Positions 54,949 through 64,000 of a stretch of 64,000 nt of DNA are shown in pieces. How positions within the stretch are numbered: position 1 is the first letter of the stretch; each line of letters begins with the position of its first letter. The notes beneath the pieces were generated by a model that was not told the DNA's origin, ran no database searches, and saw nothing but the letters and a program-made list of their open reading frames with translations. The position numbers and the translations under genes were made by a program. Source of the DNA: Fibrobacterota bacterium (GTDB lineage Bacteria > Fibrobacterota > Chitinivibrionia > Chitinivibrionales > Chitinispirillaceae). Location of the stretch: the NCBI GenBank assembly GCA_023459055.1, contig JAEWVR010000013.1:1-64000 (forward strand). The letters are read 5' to 3'.

Positions 54949-55290
54949 TTAATTAGCTACCGTGACTGTAATATGACACATGCGTTTCAAAATTCCAGAC
55001 GCACTGCCTTTAGCACGTGGTCTAAACCTTTTCATTACCGGACCTTCATTTACACGAACTTCTTTTACACGCAGCTCATCAACTTCGATAGTTGCATCTG
55101 TATGCTTGCTCTGAAGATTCGCTACTGCTGATTTAAGCAGCTTTGCAAAATCGATCGCGATCTTTTTATTTACACTGAACTCGAGAAGGCTTAATGCCTC
55201 TCCAACATTTTTTCCCCGGACAACATCTGCTACCAGACACGCTTTTCTGGAGGTGGACCGAAGATTTTTAATTGTTGCTGTAGATTCCAC
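54949..55290 (-). CDS. rplV: 50S ribosomal protein L22
   Basis: A 113-aa L22 lining the exit tunnel. NLRSTSRKACLVADVVRGKN, LLKSAVANLQSKHTDATIEV and KRFRPRAKGSASGILKRMCH (the tunnel hairpin region) are diagnostic. Confidence 0.97.
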   Translation of the reverse strand: MESTATIKNLRSTSRKACLVADVVRGKNVGEALSLLEFSVNKKIAIDFAKLLKSAVANLQSKHTDATIEVDELRVKEVRVNEGPVMKRFRPRAKGSASGILKRMCHITVTVAN

Positions 55291-55308
55291 TTTGTTCCTC
55301 CCAGGTCC

Positions 55309-55590
55309 TTACTTCTTAACCGCAGCTGTTTTTGCACCAGCATGACCACGAAACTGACGTGATGGTGCGAATTCTCCAAGCTTGTGTCCGACCATATTTT
55401 CAGAAACATAAACAGGAATAAATGCCTTTCCGTTATGAACTGCAAATGTGTGTCCTACAAACTCAGGAAGGATAGTTGATCTTCTTGACCACGTCTTGAT
55501 CACTTTTTTCTGACCGCTTTTTGTGCAGTCCTCTACCTTCTTAGATACATGCTCGTCAACGAACGGACCTTTTTTTATTGAACGTGCCAT
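55309..55590 (-). CDS. rpsS: 30S ribosomal protein S19
   Basis: A 93-aa S19 of the 30S head. MARSIKKGPFVDEHVSKKVE, RRSTILPEFVGHTFAVHNGK and HKLGEFAPSRQFRGHAGAKT are near-universal blocks. Confidence 0.98.
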   Translation of the reverse strand: MARSIKKGPFVDEHVSKKVEDCTKSGQKKVIKTWSRRSTILPEFVGHTFAVHNGKAFIPVYVSENMVGHKLGEFAPSRQFRGHAGAKTAAVKK

Positions 55591-55611
55591 AGTATATTTA
55601 CCTCTTTTTGT

Positions 55612-56439
55612 TTACTTCGAACGACGGCGTACGATAAATTTACCAGAAGGCTTTCTGCGATTTCTGGTTTTGAGACCCTTGGATTTCTGACCCCAAGGTG
55701 ATACCGGATGTCCACCACCGGCTGTCTTTCCCTCTCCTCCACCCATCGGATGGTCAATCGGGTTCATCGCAACACCGCGAACAGTCGGCCTGATTCCCAT
55801 ATGTCTTTTACGACCTGCAGAACCAATAACCATATTCATATGTTCATGATTACTTACCTGACCAATTGTCGCATAAAGACTATCCCGTACAATACGAATT
55901 TCCGATGACGGAAACTTGAGCTGAACGATTCCATTCTCTTTTGCAATAATCTCAGCATATGCTCCGGCACTACGGGCGATCTGTCCACCCTTCTTGTCTC
56001 TGAGTTCAATATTATGAACCTGTGATCCAAGTGGAATACACTTAAGCGGCATGCAGTTTCCTTCAGCGATTTCAACATTCTCACCGCTAAGGAGCTTCTG
56101 ACCGACTTTCATATTGACACTTGCGAGATGGTATCTTCTTTCACCATCAATGTATCTGACAAGTGCAATAAAACAGGTTCTGTTCGGATCGTATTCGATT
56201 GTTTCAATAGTTCCCGGAATGTCAAACTTATTTCTCTTAAAGTCAACTATACGGTAAAACTTTTTATGCGCACCACCGCGATGACGAACAGTTATTACTC
56301 CACGATTATTACGACCGTTGATCTTAGCCTTAATCTCTGTAAGAGGCTTATAAGGCTTATCAGTAGTTATCTGCTCAAACATATTCGTTGTCTTATAACG
56401 AAGTGTCGGCGTAATCGGTCTAAACGATTTCATTGGCAT
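55612..56439 (-). CDS. rplB: 50S ribosomal protein L2
   Basis: A 275-aa L2, needed for peptidyl transfer and subunit joining. RNNRGVITVRHRGGAHKKFY, the HMGIRPTVRGVAMNPIDHPM region with the conserved histidine in PMGGGEG, and HPVSPWGQKSKGLKTRNRRK are diagnostic. GGAG lies 7 nt before ATG 56439. Confidence 0.98.
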   Translation of the reverse strand: MPMKSFRPITPTLRYKTTNMFEQITTDKPYKPLTEIKAKINGRNNRGVITVRHRGGAHKKFYRIVDFKRNKFDIPGTIETIEYDPNRTCFIALVRYIDGERRYHLASVNMKVGQKLLSGENVEIAEGNCMPLKCIPLGSQVHNIELRDKKGGQIARSAGAYAEIIAKENGIVQLKFPSSEIRIVRDSLYATIGQVSNHEHMNMVIGSAGRKRHMGIRPTVRGVAMNPIDHPMGGGEGKTAGGGHPVSPWGQKSKGLKTRNRRKPSGKFIVRRRSK

Positions 56440-56478
56440 AACGTTGCTCCAATTCCTCTTGATTATTTCTACCGGTTG

Positions 56479-56769
56479 TTAGACTTCACCGAACTTAGAA
56501 ATAGTCTGGCCATCCTGTATTCTGATAATTGCTTTTTTCCAGTCTGAGCGATATCCTACGTTACGTCCCATTCTTTTCAGTTTACCCTTTACAAGGATAG
56601 TATTGACAGAAAGAACTGTAACTGCAAAAAGCTTTTCTACGGCTTCTTTAATCTCAGGCTTTGTCGCAGTACGGGTAACTTCGAACACATACTTGTTCTG
56701 TGTTTCACGCATGCTTGTATTTTTCTCGGTAATAGACGGGTATCTGATAATAGAATGAAATTTACTCAC
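56479..56769 (-). CDS. rplW: 50S ribosomal protein L23
   Basis: A 96-aa L23, the exit-tunnel docking site for trigger factor and SRP. IIRYPSITEKNTSMRETQNK, YVFEVTRTATKPEIKEAVEK and VNTILVKGKLKRMGRNVGYR are typical. Its start overlaps the end of rplD by 4 nt. Confidence 0.97.
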   Translation of the reverse strand: MSKFHSIIRYPSITEKNTSMRETQNKYVFEVTRTATKPEIKEAVEKLFAVTVLSVNTILVKGKLKRMGRNVGYRSDWKKAIIRIQDGQTISKFGEV

Positions 56770-57401
56770 AGTGCCACCGCCTCTTTAACTTTGTCAATAA
56801 GTTTTTCGTCACCGAAGATAATATTTTCGTTACTCAGAATATCAAGAGCATTGATTTCGCATACACGAATAACATCAAGATCTCTGATATTTCTGCCTGA
56901 CAAATAGATTGCGTTGTCAGAATTTACGTTGTCGAGAATCAGAAGGTTTCTTTTGCCGGACACCTTTAATGCTTCGAGCATCGCCAATATAACTTTTGTT
57001 TTCGGTGTTTCGCAAGAAATACTTTCAACAACCATCACTTTTTCATCTTTTGCACGTGATGACAAAGCAGATGCAAGCGCACCCTTCTTCATTTTCTGAG
57101 GGATAGTTGAATAGTAATCACGTGGATCAGGTCCATGTGCTTTACCACCACGTACCCAGATCGGGGATGTATTAGAACCTGCACGTGCACGTCCTGTACC
57201 CTTCTGTCTCCATGGCTTTCTTCCACCACCACTTACTTCAGAACGACCCTTGGTCTTCGAAGTACCCTGGCGCATGTTCGCCTGTAACATTGTAATCACC
57301 TGATGCATCAGATGATCATTCACCTCTGCACCAAACACAGAATCAGGAAGATCGTAATCTCCTTTAACTGATCCGTTCTGCTGATATAATTTAGCCTTCA
57401 T
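56766..57401 (-). CDS. rplD: 50S ribosomal protein L4
   Basis: A 211-aa L4. I prefer ATG 57401 (MKAKLYQQNG), which matches the usual L4 start; an ATG four codons earlier follows its AGG with no spacing. EVSGGGRKPWRQKGTGRARA and the GS..SPIWVRGGKAHGPDPRDY loop reach the exit tunnel. In E. coli L4 represses the S10 operon; not tested here. Confidence 0.95.
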   Translation of the reverse strand: MKAKLYQQNGSVKGDYDLPDSVFGAEVNDHLMHQVITMLQANMRQGTSKTKGRSEVSGGGRKPWRQKGTGRARAGSNTSPIWVRGGKAHGPDPRDYYSTIPQKMKKGALASALSSRAKDEKVMVVESISCETPKTKVILAMLEALKVSGKRNLLILDNVNSDNAIYLSGRNIRDLDVIRVCEINALDILSNENIIFGDEKLIDKVKEAVAL

Positions 57402-57432
57402 TGTAGTGTTCATCCTGGTAGAAACGTACTAC

Positions 57433-58056
57433 TTACTTTGTTTTCTTAATGTACAAATAACCTTTATTACGGCCCGGAACTGCTCCCTTTACAAAAAGCA
57501 AACCGGCTTCTTTGTCAAGACCAACAACTTCAAGATTACGAACAGTTACCTGTTCGTCACCCATATGTCCTGACATTTTCAAACCTGGCATAACGCGTGC
57601 AGGATATGTATTCGCACCTGATGATCCACGTTCACGATAGTTTGTATTACCGTGTGTTTTACGACCAGTTTTGAAACTGTACTTTTTTACAGTACCTGCA
57701 TGACCACGTCCTTTTGAGATTCCAACAACATTTACAAACTTTACATTCTCAAGAACCTCAAGACCAACTCGCTCTCCGGACTTCAACTGCTCATCTTTAT
57801 TGTCAAGTTCAAATTCCTTTACAATATATGTAGGAACAGATGAGTTCTTTTTGCAATGTCCGGCGACTGCCTTTGTAACCTTCTTTTCAGCAACGTCATC
57901 AAAACCGAGCTGAACAGCAGCATATCCATCTTTATCTTCAGTTTTTACCTGATGAATAATGTTATTAGCTGCCTGAATAACAGTAACTGCCACGGATTTA
58001 CCGCTGTCACTGAACATTCTTGTCATTCCAACTTTTTTACCTATCAAGCCCTGCAT
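57433..58056 (-). CDS. rplC: 50S ribosomal protein L3
   Basis: A 207-aa L3. MQGLIGKKVGMTRMFSDSGK, VGISKGRGHAGTVKKYSF and ARVMPGLKMSGHMGDEQVTV, including the PxR/MPGxKMSGHxG loop near the peptidyl transferase centre, are diagnostic. Confidence 0.97.
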   Translation of the reverse strand: MQGLIGKKVGMTRMFSDSGKSVAVTVIQAANNIIHQVKTEDKDGYAAVQLGFDDVAEKKVTKAVAGHCKKNSSVPTYIVKEFELDNKDEQLKSGERVGLEVLENVKFVNVVGISKGRGHAGTVKKYSFKTGRKTHGNTNYRERGSSGANTYPARVMPGLKMSGHMGDEQVTVRNLEVVGLDKEAGLLFVKGAVPGRNKGYLYIKKTK

Positions 58057-58102
58057 ATCGTACCTGTTCTTTCAGTATGCTGGTAGTTCCAGAAAATAAT
58101 TA

Positions 58103-58411
58103 TCAAACCTTAATCTCTACATCGACGCCAGCCGGCAAATCCAGCTTCATCAGGGAATCGACAGTCTGAGGTGTCGATTCTAAGATGTCAATAAGACGTT
58201 TATGTACTCTTGTCTCAAACTGCTCACGGGATTTCTTGTTTACGTGTGGTGAACGAAGAACCGTGTAAATTGTTTTTTCGGTCGGCAATGGTATCGGACC
58301 AGAGATCCTTGCACCAGTACCCTTAGCTGTACGGACGATATCCGAAGCCGACTTATCAAGAATGTTGTGGTCAAAAGACTTCAACCTGATTCTAATTCTT
58401 TCACTTGGCAT
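58103..58411 (-). CDS. rpsJ: 30S ribosomal protein S10 / NusE
   Basis: A 102-aa S10, which also acts with NusB on boxA in antitermination. RIRIRLKSFDHNILDKSASD, TGARISGPIPLPTEKTIYTV and LRSPHVNKKSREQFETRVHK are diagnostic. It follows fusA by 39 nt with no tuf gene between. Confidence 0.98.
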   Translation of the reverse strand: MPSERIRIRLKSFDHNILDKSASDIVRTAKGTGARISGPIPLPTEKTIYTVLRSPHVNKKSREQFETRVHKRLIDILESTPQTVDSLMKLDLPAGVDVEIKV

Positions 58412-58450
58412 GAAAAAATGCTCCTTTTTATCTACTACTTAACGTTCTAT

Positions 58451-60529
58451 TCACATTCTTCCGATTCGACGCAGGATATCATCCTGTACCGTTTTGGTAG
58501 TAACTTCATAGCGGTCAAGCTGCATTGTATATACAGCCCGCCCCTGAGTCAGGGATCGTAATGCAGTTGCGTATCCAAACATCTCTGACAACGGTGCCTC
58601 AGCATCAATTACCTGAACATCTTTTCGCGCTACTATTCCAAGCACTTTGCCCCGACGGCTGTTCAGATCATTAATAACTGACCCCATATATTCAGGAGGT
58701 ACTACTACCTCAATTTTCATCAGTGGTTCTAATATTGAAGGATTTGCCTTTAAACACGCCTGCTTAAATGCCATTGTTGCAGCAATTTTAAATCCCATTT
58801 CAGAAGAATCCTCTTCACGAAATGAGGCGTCTTTTAAAGTAACAAGAATTCCTGCAAGTGGATATCCTGACAGTTGTCCCCCACTTGAGGATTCAACTAT
58901 GCCATATTTTACAGCATCAATAAATTCTGCTGGAAACTCAGGATTTTTAATGGTATGCTTGAAATCAATTCCTGTAGATGCTTCAACGGGTTCAAGTTTC
59001 AATGTGACCCGTGCATACTGGCTCTTTCCACCAATAAGCTGCGACAGTTCATAATCATCAGTGATACTCTTTGTAACTGTCTCTTTATATGAAACCTGGG
59101 GCTTACCAACGTGTACCCCAACGTTAAATTCTCTTACTAATCTATCAATTAGTATCTCCAGGTGAAGCTCCCCCATCCCAAAGAGCAACCTCTGACCTGT
59201 TTCACTATTGATACTCACTCTACATGTCGGATCTTCATCCGATAAACTTTTTAATGCTGCAACAAGTTTTTCCTCATCTGCAGTACTCTTCGGTTCTATC
59301 GCCCGTTCAAGTACCGGCTCCGGAAAAACCATCTTTTCAAAAACTACTGGAAATGCAGGATCGCAAATCGTATCTCCGGTCGTTGTATCTTTTAAGCCGA
59401 CTATAGCTAAAATATCTCCAACCTGTAAGAATTGTTCAGCATGCCTTTTATTAGAATGCATTCTGAAAATCCTGGTAACTTTTTCTTTAGCCTTTGTGCG
59501 AGGGTTGTAATATACATCTTTAAAACCTGCTTTACCTGAATAAACCCGGGCATATGCAAGCCTTCCAATATGAGGATCAGATGCAATCTTGAAAACCAAC
59601 GCTGAAAACGGCTGTTTTTCTTCAGGGCGACGTTCTTTATGCTCACCAGATACTGGATCTGTACCATGAACGATACCTCTATCCAAGGGTGAGGGCAGAA
59701 AGTCGACCACTGCATTCAACAACTGCTGTATACCTTTATTCTTGAAGGCTGATCCACACAGTACAGGAACCATCTGGTTCGTAAGCACTCCGTTTCTTAC
59801 AGCTTTCTTAATATCATCAACACCAATCTCTTTATCTTCAATTGCTAACTGCATAAGCTCATCGCTATAATCAAGAATCTGCTCAATCATTGCACTTCTT
59901 CTCTCATTAGCTTCCTCAAGCAATGCACTATCAATTTCTGATTCGATTACTTTTACTCCAAGCGTTTCTTCATCGTATCGATACGCTTTCATAGCAACCA
60001 GATCAATAACACCTTCAAACTGATCTTCTTTACCAATTGGCATTTGTATTGCTACCGGTTTTGCTGCCAATTTGTGAATTATTTCATCCACACAATTGTA
60101 AAAATCAGCACCAACGCGGTCCATTTTATTCACAAACACGATCCGGGGAACGCCATACTTATTAGCTTGACGCCAAACAGTTTCTGACTGAGGTTCCACG
60201 CCTCCAACCGAATCGAACACGGCAACTGCGCCATCCAAAACTCTCAAAGATCTTTCGACTTCAATTGTGAAGTCTACATGGCCCGGAGTATCAATAATGT
60301 TAATATGATGCTCATACCATGTACACGTTGTCGCTGCAGAGGTAATTGTGATACCTCGTTCGCGCTCCTGAATCATCCAGTCCATAGTAGTATTACCATT
60401 ATGAACTTCACCCATACGATGAAGAATCCCGGTATAAAACAGAATTCTCTCCGTAGTGGTTGTCTTTCCTGCATCAATGTGAGCCATGATGCCAATATTG
60501 CGAATTTTCTCCAGGGCAATTTCACTCAT
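58451..60529 (-). CDS. fusA: elongation factor G
   Basis: A 692-aa translocase GTPase. G1 GIMAHIDAGKTTTTERILFY, G3 IIDTPGHVDFTIEVERSLRV, G4 VFVNKMDRVGADF. Domain IV is present (KYGIVESSSGGQLSGYPLAG) and the length is normal for canonical EF-G, so it is the housekeeping copy. It follows rpsG after an unusually long 159-nt spacer with possible regulatory structure. Confidence 0.97.
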   Translation of the reverse strand: MSEIALEKIRNIGIMAHIDAGKTTTTERILFYTGILHRMGEVHNGNTTMDWMIQERERGITITSAATTCTWYEHHINIIDTPGHVDFTIEVERSLRVLDGAVAVFDSVGGVEPQSETVWRQANKYGVPRIVFVNKMDRVGADFYNCVDEIIHKLAAKPVAIQMPIGKEDQFEGVIDLVAMKAYRYDEETLGVKVIESEIDSALLEEANERRSAMIEQILDYSDELMQLAIEDKEIGVDDIKKAVRNGVLTNQMVPVLCGSAFKNKGIQQLLNAVVDFLPSPLDRGIVHGTDPVSGEHKERRPEEKQPFSALVFKIASDPHIGRLAYARVYSGKAGFKDVYYNPRTKAKEKVTRIFRMHSNKRHAEQFLQVGDILAIVGLKDTTTGDTICDPAFPVVFEKMVFPEPVLERAIEPKSTADEEKLVAALKSLSDEDPTCRVSINSETGQRLLFGMGELHLEILIDRLVREFNVGVHVGKPQVSYKETVTKSITDDYELSQLIGGKSQYARVTLKLEPVEASTGIDFKHTIKNPEFPAEFIDAVKYGIVESSSGGQLSGYPLAGILVTLKDASFREEDSSEMGFKIAATMAFKQACLKANPSILEPLMKIEVVVPPEYMGSVINDLNSRRGKVLGIVARKDVQVIDAEAPLSEMFGYATALRSLTQGRAVYTMQLDRYEVTTKTVQDDILRRIGRM

Positions 60530-60659
60530 ATTCAGTAACCTTTACCTATCCACCTACTTGTAACAAACAAAAATCTTCATTCGCGCAGCCTGGACAAGTA
60601 TCCCCACCATTATCGGCTGTGGTAAACCGTGCCCCGGGTTAATCAACGCTATTGGCTGA

Positions 60660-60684
60660 CTCCTGGCAGGAGATTCAAAGAACA
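60660..60684 (-). promoter_or_regulatory. hairpin and boxA-like element between rpsG and fusA
   Basis: On the minus strand TGTTCTTTGAA (60674-60684), identical to 11 bases of the rRNA leader boxA, begins 5 nt after the rpsG stop codon and is followed by the small hairpin CTCCTGCCAGGAG (60660-60672). The spacer then runs about 130 nt to fusA with further G-rich segments. NusB-S10 binding or autogenous control by a ribosomal protein are possibilities, not shown. Confidence 0.4.
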
Positions 60685-60688
60685 CTCA

Positions 60689-61159
60689 TTAGAAACGGAA
60701 GTGTGCAAACGCTCTGTTTGCTTCTGCCATTTTATGAGTATCAATCTTCTTTCTAATCGCGCCACCTTCATTCTTTGACGCCTGAACAAATTCATTTGCA
60801 AGCTTTTCAGACATGCACTTCTCTGATCTGTCCTTGGAATACGTAATCAACCAGCGAATCGCCAGTGATGTACGCCTCTCTGCCGGCACTTCAATAGGAA
60901 CCTGGTAGTTAGCACCACCGATACGACGTGACTTAACTTCAAGCATCGGCTTAACATTCTCAATAGCCTTCTTGAAAACACTTAAACCATCCATACCAGC
61001 ACGTTCACCAGCAAGAGCCACTGCATCATAGAATATCTTTTCAGCAAGTCGCTTCTTACCACAACGCACAACATTGTTTACAAACTGTGTAACAAGTGTA
61101 CTGTTGAACTTTGGATCTGGAACAAGATCCTTCTTTATCGCTTTTCTTCTTCTTGACAT
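60689..61159 (-). CDS. rpsG: 30S ribosomal protein S7
   Basis: A 156-aa S7 that nucleates the 30S head. MSRRRKAIKKDLVPDPKFNS, ENVKPMLEVKSRRIGGANYQ and VPIEVPAERRTSLAIRWLIT are diagnostic. It lies 9 nt after rpsL. Confidence 0.98.
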   Translation of the reverse strand: MSRRRKAIKKDLVPDPKFNSTLVTQFVNNVVRCGKKRLAEKIFYDAVALAGERAGMDGLSVFKKAIENVKPMLEVKSRRIGGANYQVPIEVPAERRTSLAIRWLITYSKDRSEKCMSEKLANEFVQASKNEGGAIRKKIDTHKMAEANRAFAHFRF

Positions 61160-61168
61160 ATTATTCCC

Positions 61169-61543
61169 TTATTTCTTCGGCCGCTTAACACCGTATTTAG
61201 AACGACTACGCTTACGATTCTGAACGCCCTGTGTATCGAGCGCACCACGAATAATATGATAACGAACTCCGGGAACGTCCTTAACACGACCACCTCTAAT
61301 TAAAACAATTGAGTGTTCCTGTAAGTTGTGACCTTCTCCAGGTATGTAAGCATTTACTTCCATATGATTTGTTAAACGTACGCGGGCAACCTTTCTCAAT
61401 GCTGAGTTAGGTTTCTTCGGCGTGGTTGTAAACACACGCGTACATACACCACGACGCTGTGGACATGAATGCAAAGCCGGTGATTTACTCCGGTTTGCCT
61501 GGCTTACTCGCCCTTTACGTATAAGTTGACTGATCGTAGGCAC
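61169..61543 (-). CDS. rpsL: 30S ribosomal protein S12
   Basis: A 124-aa S12 at the decoding centre. SPALHSCPQRRGVCTRVFTT, TPKKPNSALRKVARVRLTN and RGGRVKDVPGVRYHIIRGAL are intact, with the wild-type lysines (TTTPKKPNS; RVKDVPG) at positions where streptomycin-resistance changes occur, so the protein looks streptomycin-sensitive. Confidence 0.98.
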   Translation of the reverse strand: MPTISQLIRKGRVSQANRSKSPALHSCPQRRGVCTRVFTTTPKKPNSALRKVARVRLTNHMEVNAYIPGEGHNLQEHSIVLIRGGRVKDVPGVRYHIIRGALDTQGVQNRKRSRSKYGVKRPKK

Positions 61544-61624
61544 TTATCATCCTCCAAAAAAAAGACAGTCCCTAAATATAATAATTTGTTTTACAGTAAT
61601 CAATACTTATTCAAACTATTTTAT

Positions 61625-64000
61625 TTAAAATTGTTCACCTATATCAACAAAATCTTCACTTGCCTCATGCTCCTCAACCGGCAATGTATCAGATTCTGTA
61701 TCTTTTACACGAAGATTCTTGTACATCTTCGAACCTGTACCTGCTGGTATAAGATTTCCCATGAGAAGGTTTTCTTTAAGACCATTGAGGTTATCAATTT
61801 TACCCTCAACAGCTGCTTTTGAAAGAACCTTGGTCGTTTCCTGGAATGATGCCGCACTGAGGAATGACTCTGTTGTCAATGAGGCCTTTGTGATACCCAA
61901 TAGTAACGGTTTAAACGTTGCTGGTTCACCACCTTCACTAATGACTCTTTCATTTACCTCACGTAGCTTCTTCTTATCAATATCATCACCTTCAAGAAAC
62001 TCTGTATCACCACTACGCTCGACACGAACTTTTCTTAGCATCTGGGCAACTATAACTTCAACGTGCTTATCGTTAATCGTAACACCCTGCAGACGATACA
62101 CAGCCTGAATTTCATCAAGCATATAGTTCTGGACAGCGTTTTCTCCCATAATTCTAAGAATATCGTGTGGATCGATTGATCCTTCGCTAAGACGATCACC
62201 GGCTTTTACACGGTCACCTTCATGAACGCGAAGATGCTTACCAAGAGGAATCAAATACTCTTTTGCATCACTGTGCTCATCACGGATGATCACTTTTCTA
62301 TTACCACGTTCATTGTCACCGAATTCAACAAATCCGTCAATCTCCGCAACAACTGCAGCATCTTTTGGCCTGCGAGCTTCAAAAAGTTCAGCAACACGCG
62401 GGAGACCACCGGTAATATCCCGGCTCTTACTGCTTTCTCGCGGTATTTTAAGAAGAATGTCACCTTCATTTACCTTGTCACCCTCTTTGACTGCAAGAAA
62501 ACCACCTGTCGGAACAGCAATATTTGCGATTCTCTTGTCCCCATCCATGATCTGAATGTGAGGATGCAATTTACGTTCGCGGTGTTCAACGATAACAAAG
62601 TTTGTGATACCTGAACGTTCATCATACAACTCATGAACCGTCTCACCCTCAACGATATCGCTGAAATGAATCGTACCACTCTTAGGTGTCATAATAACGT
62701 TATTGTAAGGATCCCATTCTATAAGAATAGTACCCTTTGTCAACTTCTGACCATCCGCAACCTTTAAAAATGAACCATATGGAACATTGTAACGGAAACG
62801 CTCACGCTCCTGTTCATCAAGCACCGCAAGTTCACCGGTACGGTTCATGACAACAGAACCATTGGTATGCTGTGCAGCCTCAATTCCAATATACTTGGCA
62901 AACCCGTCGATTTTTGCGACTTCCTTTGATTGTGCGATAAGACGTGATGCCGTACCACCAATATGAAATGTACGCAGTGTTAGCTGTGTACCAGGTTCAC
63001 CGATACTCTGTGCAGCCATGATACCAACAGCCTCACCATGCTCGACAATCTTGCCGGATGCCAGGTTACGTCCATAGCAACGGCGACAAACACCCTGCAT
63101 AGAGTCGCATGTAAGTACTGAACGGATAAGTACCGATTCAATTCCCGCATTCTCGATCTTCTTTGCAAGCACTTCATCTATTAATGTATTAATCGGAGCA
63201 ATAATGTCTTCTGAAACCGGATCATACACATCTTCCTGAGTAACACGACCAAGAATACGTGTTGACAATGGCTCCATAACTTCATCACCCTCAGTCAGCG
63301 AACTGATCTCAATACCTTTTGATGTACCGCAGTCATCGTCTGATACAACTACATCCTGAACAACATCAACGAGACGGCGTGTAAGATATCCGGCATCAGC
63401 TGTTTTTAGTGCTGTATCTGCAAGACCTTTACGGGCACCGTGTGTAGAGATAAAGTACTCAAGAACAGTAAGACCATCCTTGAAGTTGGAAATAATCGGG
63501 TTTTCGATGATTTCACCAACAGCACCAGTGATCTTTTTCTGAGGTTTCTGCATTAGTCCGCGCATACCAGCTAGCTGTTTGATCTGATCTTTGCTACCAC
63601 GGGCCTGAGAATCCATCATAATATACACAGGATTGAATCCATCTTTGTCACGTGCAAGTGCATCGTGCATAATATCAGCAACCTGTGATGTTGTATGTGT
63701 CCAAAGGTCGATAAGCTTGTTATAGCGTTCACCCTCTGTGATAATACCACGATCATACTGTTTTCTGATACGTGTTACTTCATCAAGAGACTTTGTAATG
63801 ATCTCTTTTTTGGTATCAGGGACCACAAGATCCTCAGCACCGAAGGTTATACCTGCCCTTGTTGCATTTTCATATCCAAGCGACTTAATATTGTCAAGAA
63901 ACTTACAGGTGACTTTTGTGCCATTCTGTTTGTAAACCTCATTAATAAGCGCCTGTATTCTCTTCTTATTAAGAAGATCATTGCAGAAAGGCATATTTTC
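61625..64000 (-). CDS. rpoC: RNA polymerase beta-prime subunit, C-terminal part
   Basis: The last 791 residues of RpoC; the gene continues past the right edge (frame open to 64000), so the N-terminal half with the NADFDGD site is outside. Visible are the bridge helix/trigger loop region MRGLMQKPQKKITGAVGEII, FISTHGARKGLADTALKTAD and GYLTRRLVDV, the second zinc site (DCGTSKG, CDSMQGVCRRCYGRN), and EHGEAVGIMAAQSIGEPGTQ / LTLRTFHIGG. Gene order rpoC-rpsL-rpsG-fusA is the usual one. Confidence 0.98.
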   Translation of the reverse strand, partial: ENMPFCNDLLNKKRIQALINEVYKQNGTKVTCKFLDNIKSLGYENATRAGITFGAEDLVVPDTKKEIITKSLDEVTRIRKQYDRGIITEGERYNKLIDLWTHTTSQVADIMHDALARDKDGFNPVYIMMDSQARGSKDQIKQLAGMRGLMQKPQKKITGAVGEIIENPIISNFKDGLTVLEYFISTHGARKGLADTALKTADAGYLTRRLVDVVQDVVVSDDDCGTSKGIEISSLTEGDEVMEPLSTRILGRVTQEDVYDPVSEDIIAPINTLIDEVLAKKIENAGIESVLIRSVLTCDSMQGVCRRCYGRNLASGKIVEHGEAVGIMAAQSIGEPGTQLTLRTFHIGGTASRLIAQSKEVAKIDGFAKYIGIEAAQHTNGSVVMNRTGELAVLDEQERERFRYNVPYGSFLKVADGQKLTKGTILIEWDPYNNVIMTPKSGTIHFSDIVEGETVHELYDERSGITNFVIVEHRERKLHPHIQIMDGDKRIANIAVPTGGFLAVKEGDKVNEGDILLKIPRESSKSRDITGGLPRVAELFEARRPKDAAVVAEIDGFVEFGDNERGNRKVIIRDEHSDAKEYLIPLGKHLRVHEGDRVKAGDRLSEGSIDPHDILRIMGENAVQNYMLDEIQAVYRLQGVTINDKHVEVIVAQMLRKVRVERSGDTEFLEGDDIDKKKLREVNERVISEGGEPATFKPLLLGITKASLTTESFLSAASFQETTKVLSKAAVEGKIDNLNGLKENLLMGNLIPAGTGSKMYKNLRVKDTESDTLPVEEHEASEDFVDIGEQF

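Noticed and set aside
1..64000. CRISPR arrays, prophage, intact IS elements, toxin-antitoxin pairs or defence genes
   Set aside because: No regularly spaced repeats, transposase, integrase, Cas or recognisable defence proteins were found on either strand.

Overview
The window looks like chromosome from a flagellated, Gram-negative, probably anaerobic bacterium of the FCB group. A member of Fibrobacterota (Chitinispirillia/Chitinivibrionia type) is my best guess, but no rRNA body is present to confirm it. The clues are a secreted pectate lyase ending in a type IX secretion (T9SS) sorting tail beside a PorV-like outer-membrane protein, an ArgC of the short type, an oxygen-sensitive indolepyruvate:ferredoxin oxidoreductase, flagellins, moderate-to-low GC, and a complete rpoC-str-S10-spc-alpha ribosomal block.

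Left third (1-22 kb). The 5' tip of a 16S rRNA gene reads out of the window to the left, with its boxA and tandem promoters. It is followed by tgt, two convergent arginine-type genes (a carbamoyltransferase and argC) around a perfect palindrome, and dxs. Three short tandem flagellin genes follow, with a sigma-28-type promoter and shared leader motifs. They adjoin a surface-glycan/glycosylation island on the same strand: two GT2 proteins, a DegT-family aminotransferase, two methyltransferases, and an overlapping cassette wbqC-like / small DegT-like / ATP-grasp-HAD / FkbM. The island is visibly eroding. It holds a full-length dead copy of the wbqC-like gene, a wecB 5' stub joined to a degT 3' stub, a short broken ORF with flippase-like start, and what may be the RNA part of a group II intron.

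Middle (21.6-44 kb). An iorA-iorB-paaK-ACT operon handles aryl-pyruvates and aryl-acetates. An RlmM-like rRNA methyltransferase overlaps an M20 amidohydrolase, and a MoxR/DUF58 pair follows. Then come a STAS protein, a 48-residue small protein with its own terminator, a secreted formylglycine-enzyme-like protein, a GH1 beta-glucosidase, a P2A calcium-type ATPase, an unknown membrane protein, the PorV-like protein, the T9SS pectate lyase, a PLD-like protein and class II fructose-bisphosphate aldolase. Beta-glucosidase and pectate lyase point to growth on plant polysaccharides.

Right third (44.5-64 kb). One minus-strand superoperon reads rpoC (partial), rpsL, rpsG, fusA, rpsJ through rplQ, ending at a good intrinsic terminator. 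The order is classical, but tuf is absent between fusA and rpsJ, and adk and map are absent between secY and infA.

No tRNA, CRISPR array, prophage or intact insertion sequence was seen. Every family assignment comes from reading motifs in the translated sequence; no database search was run.
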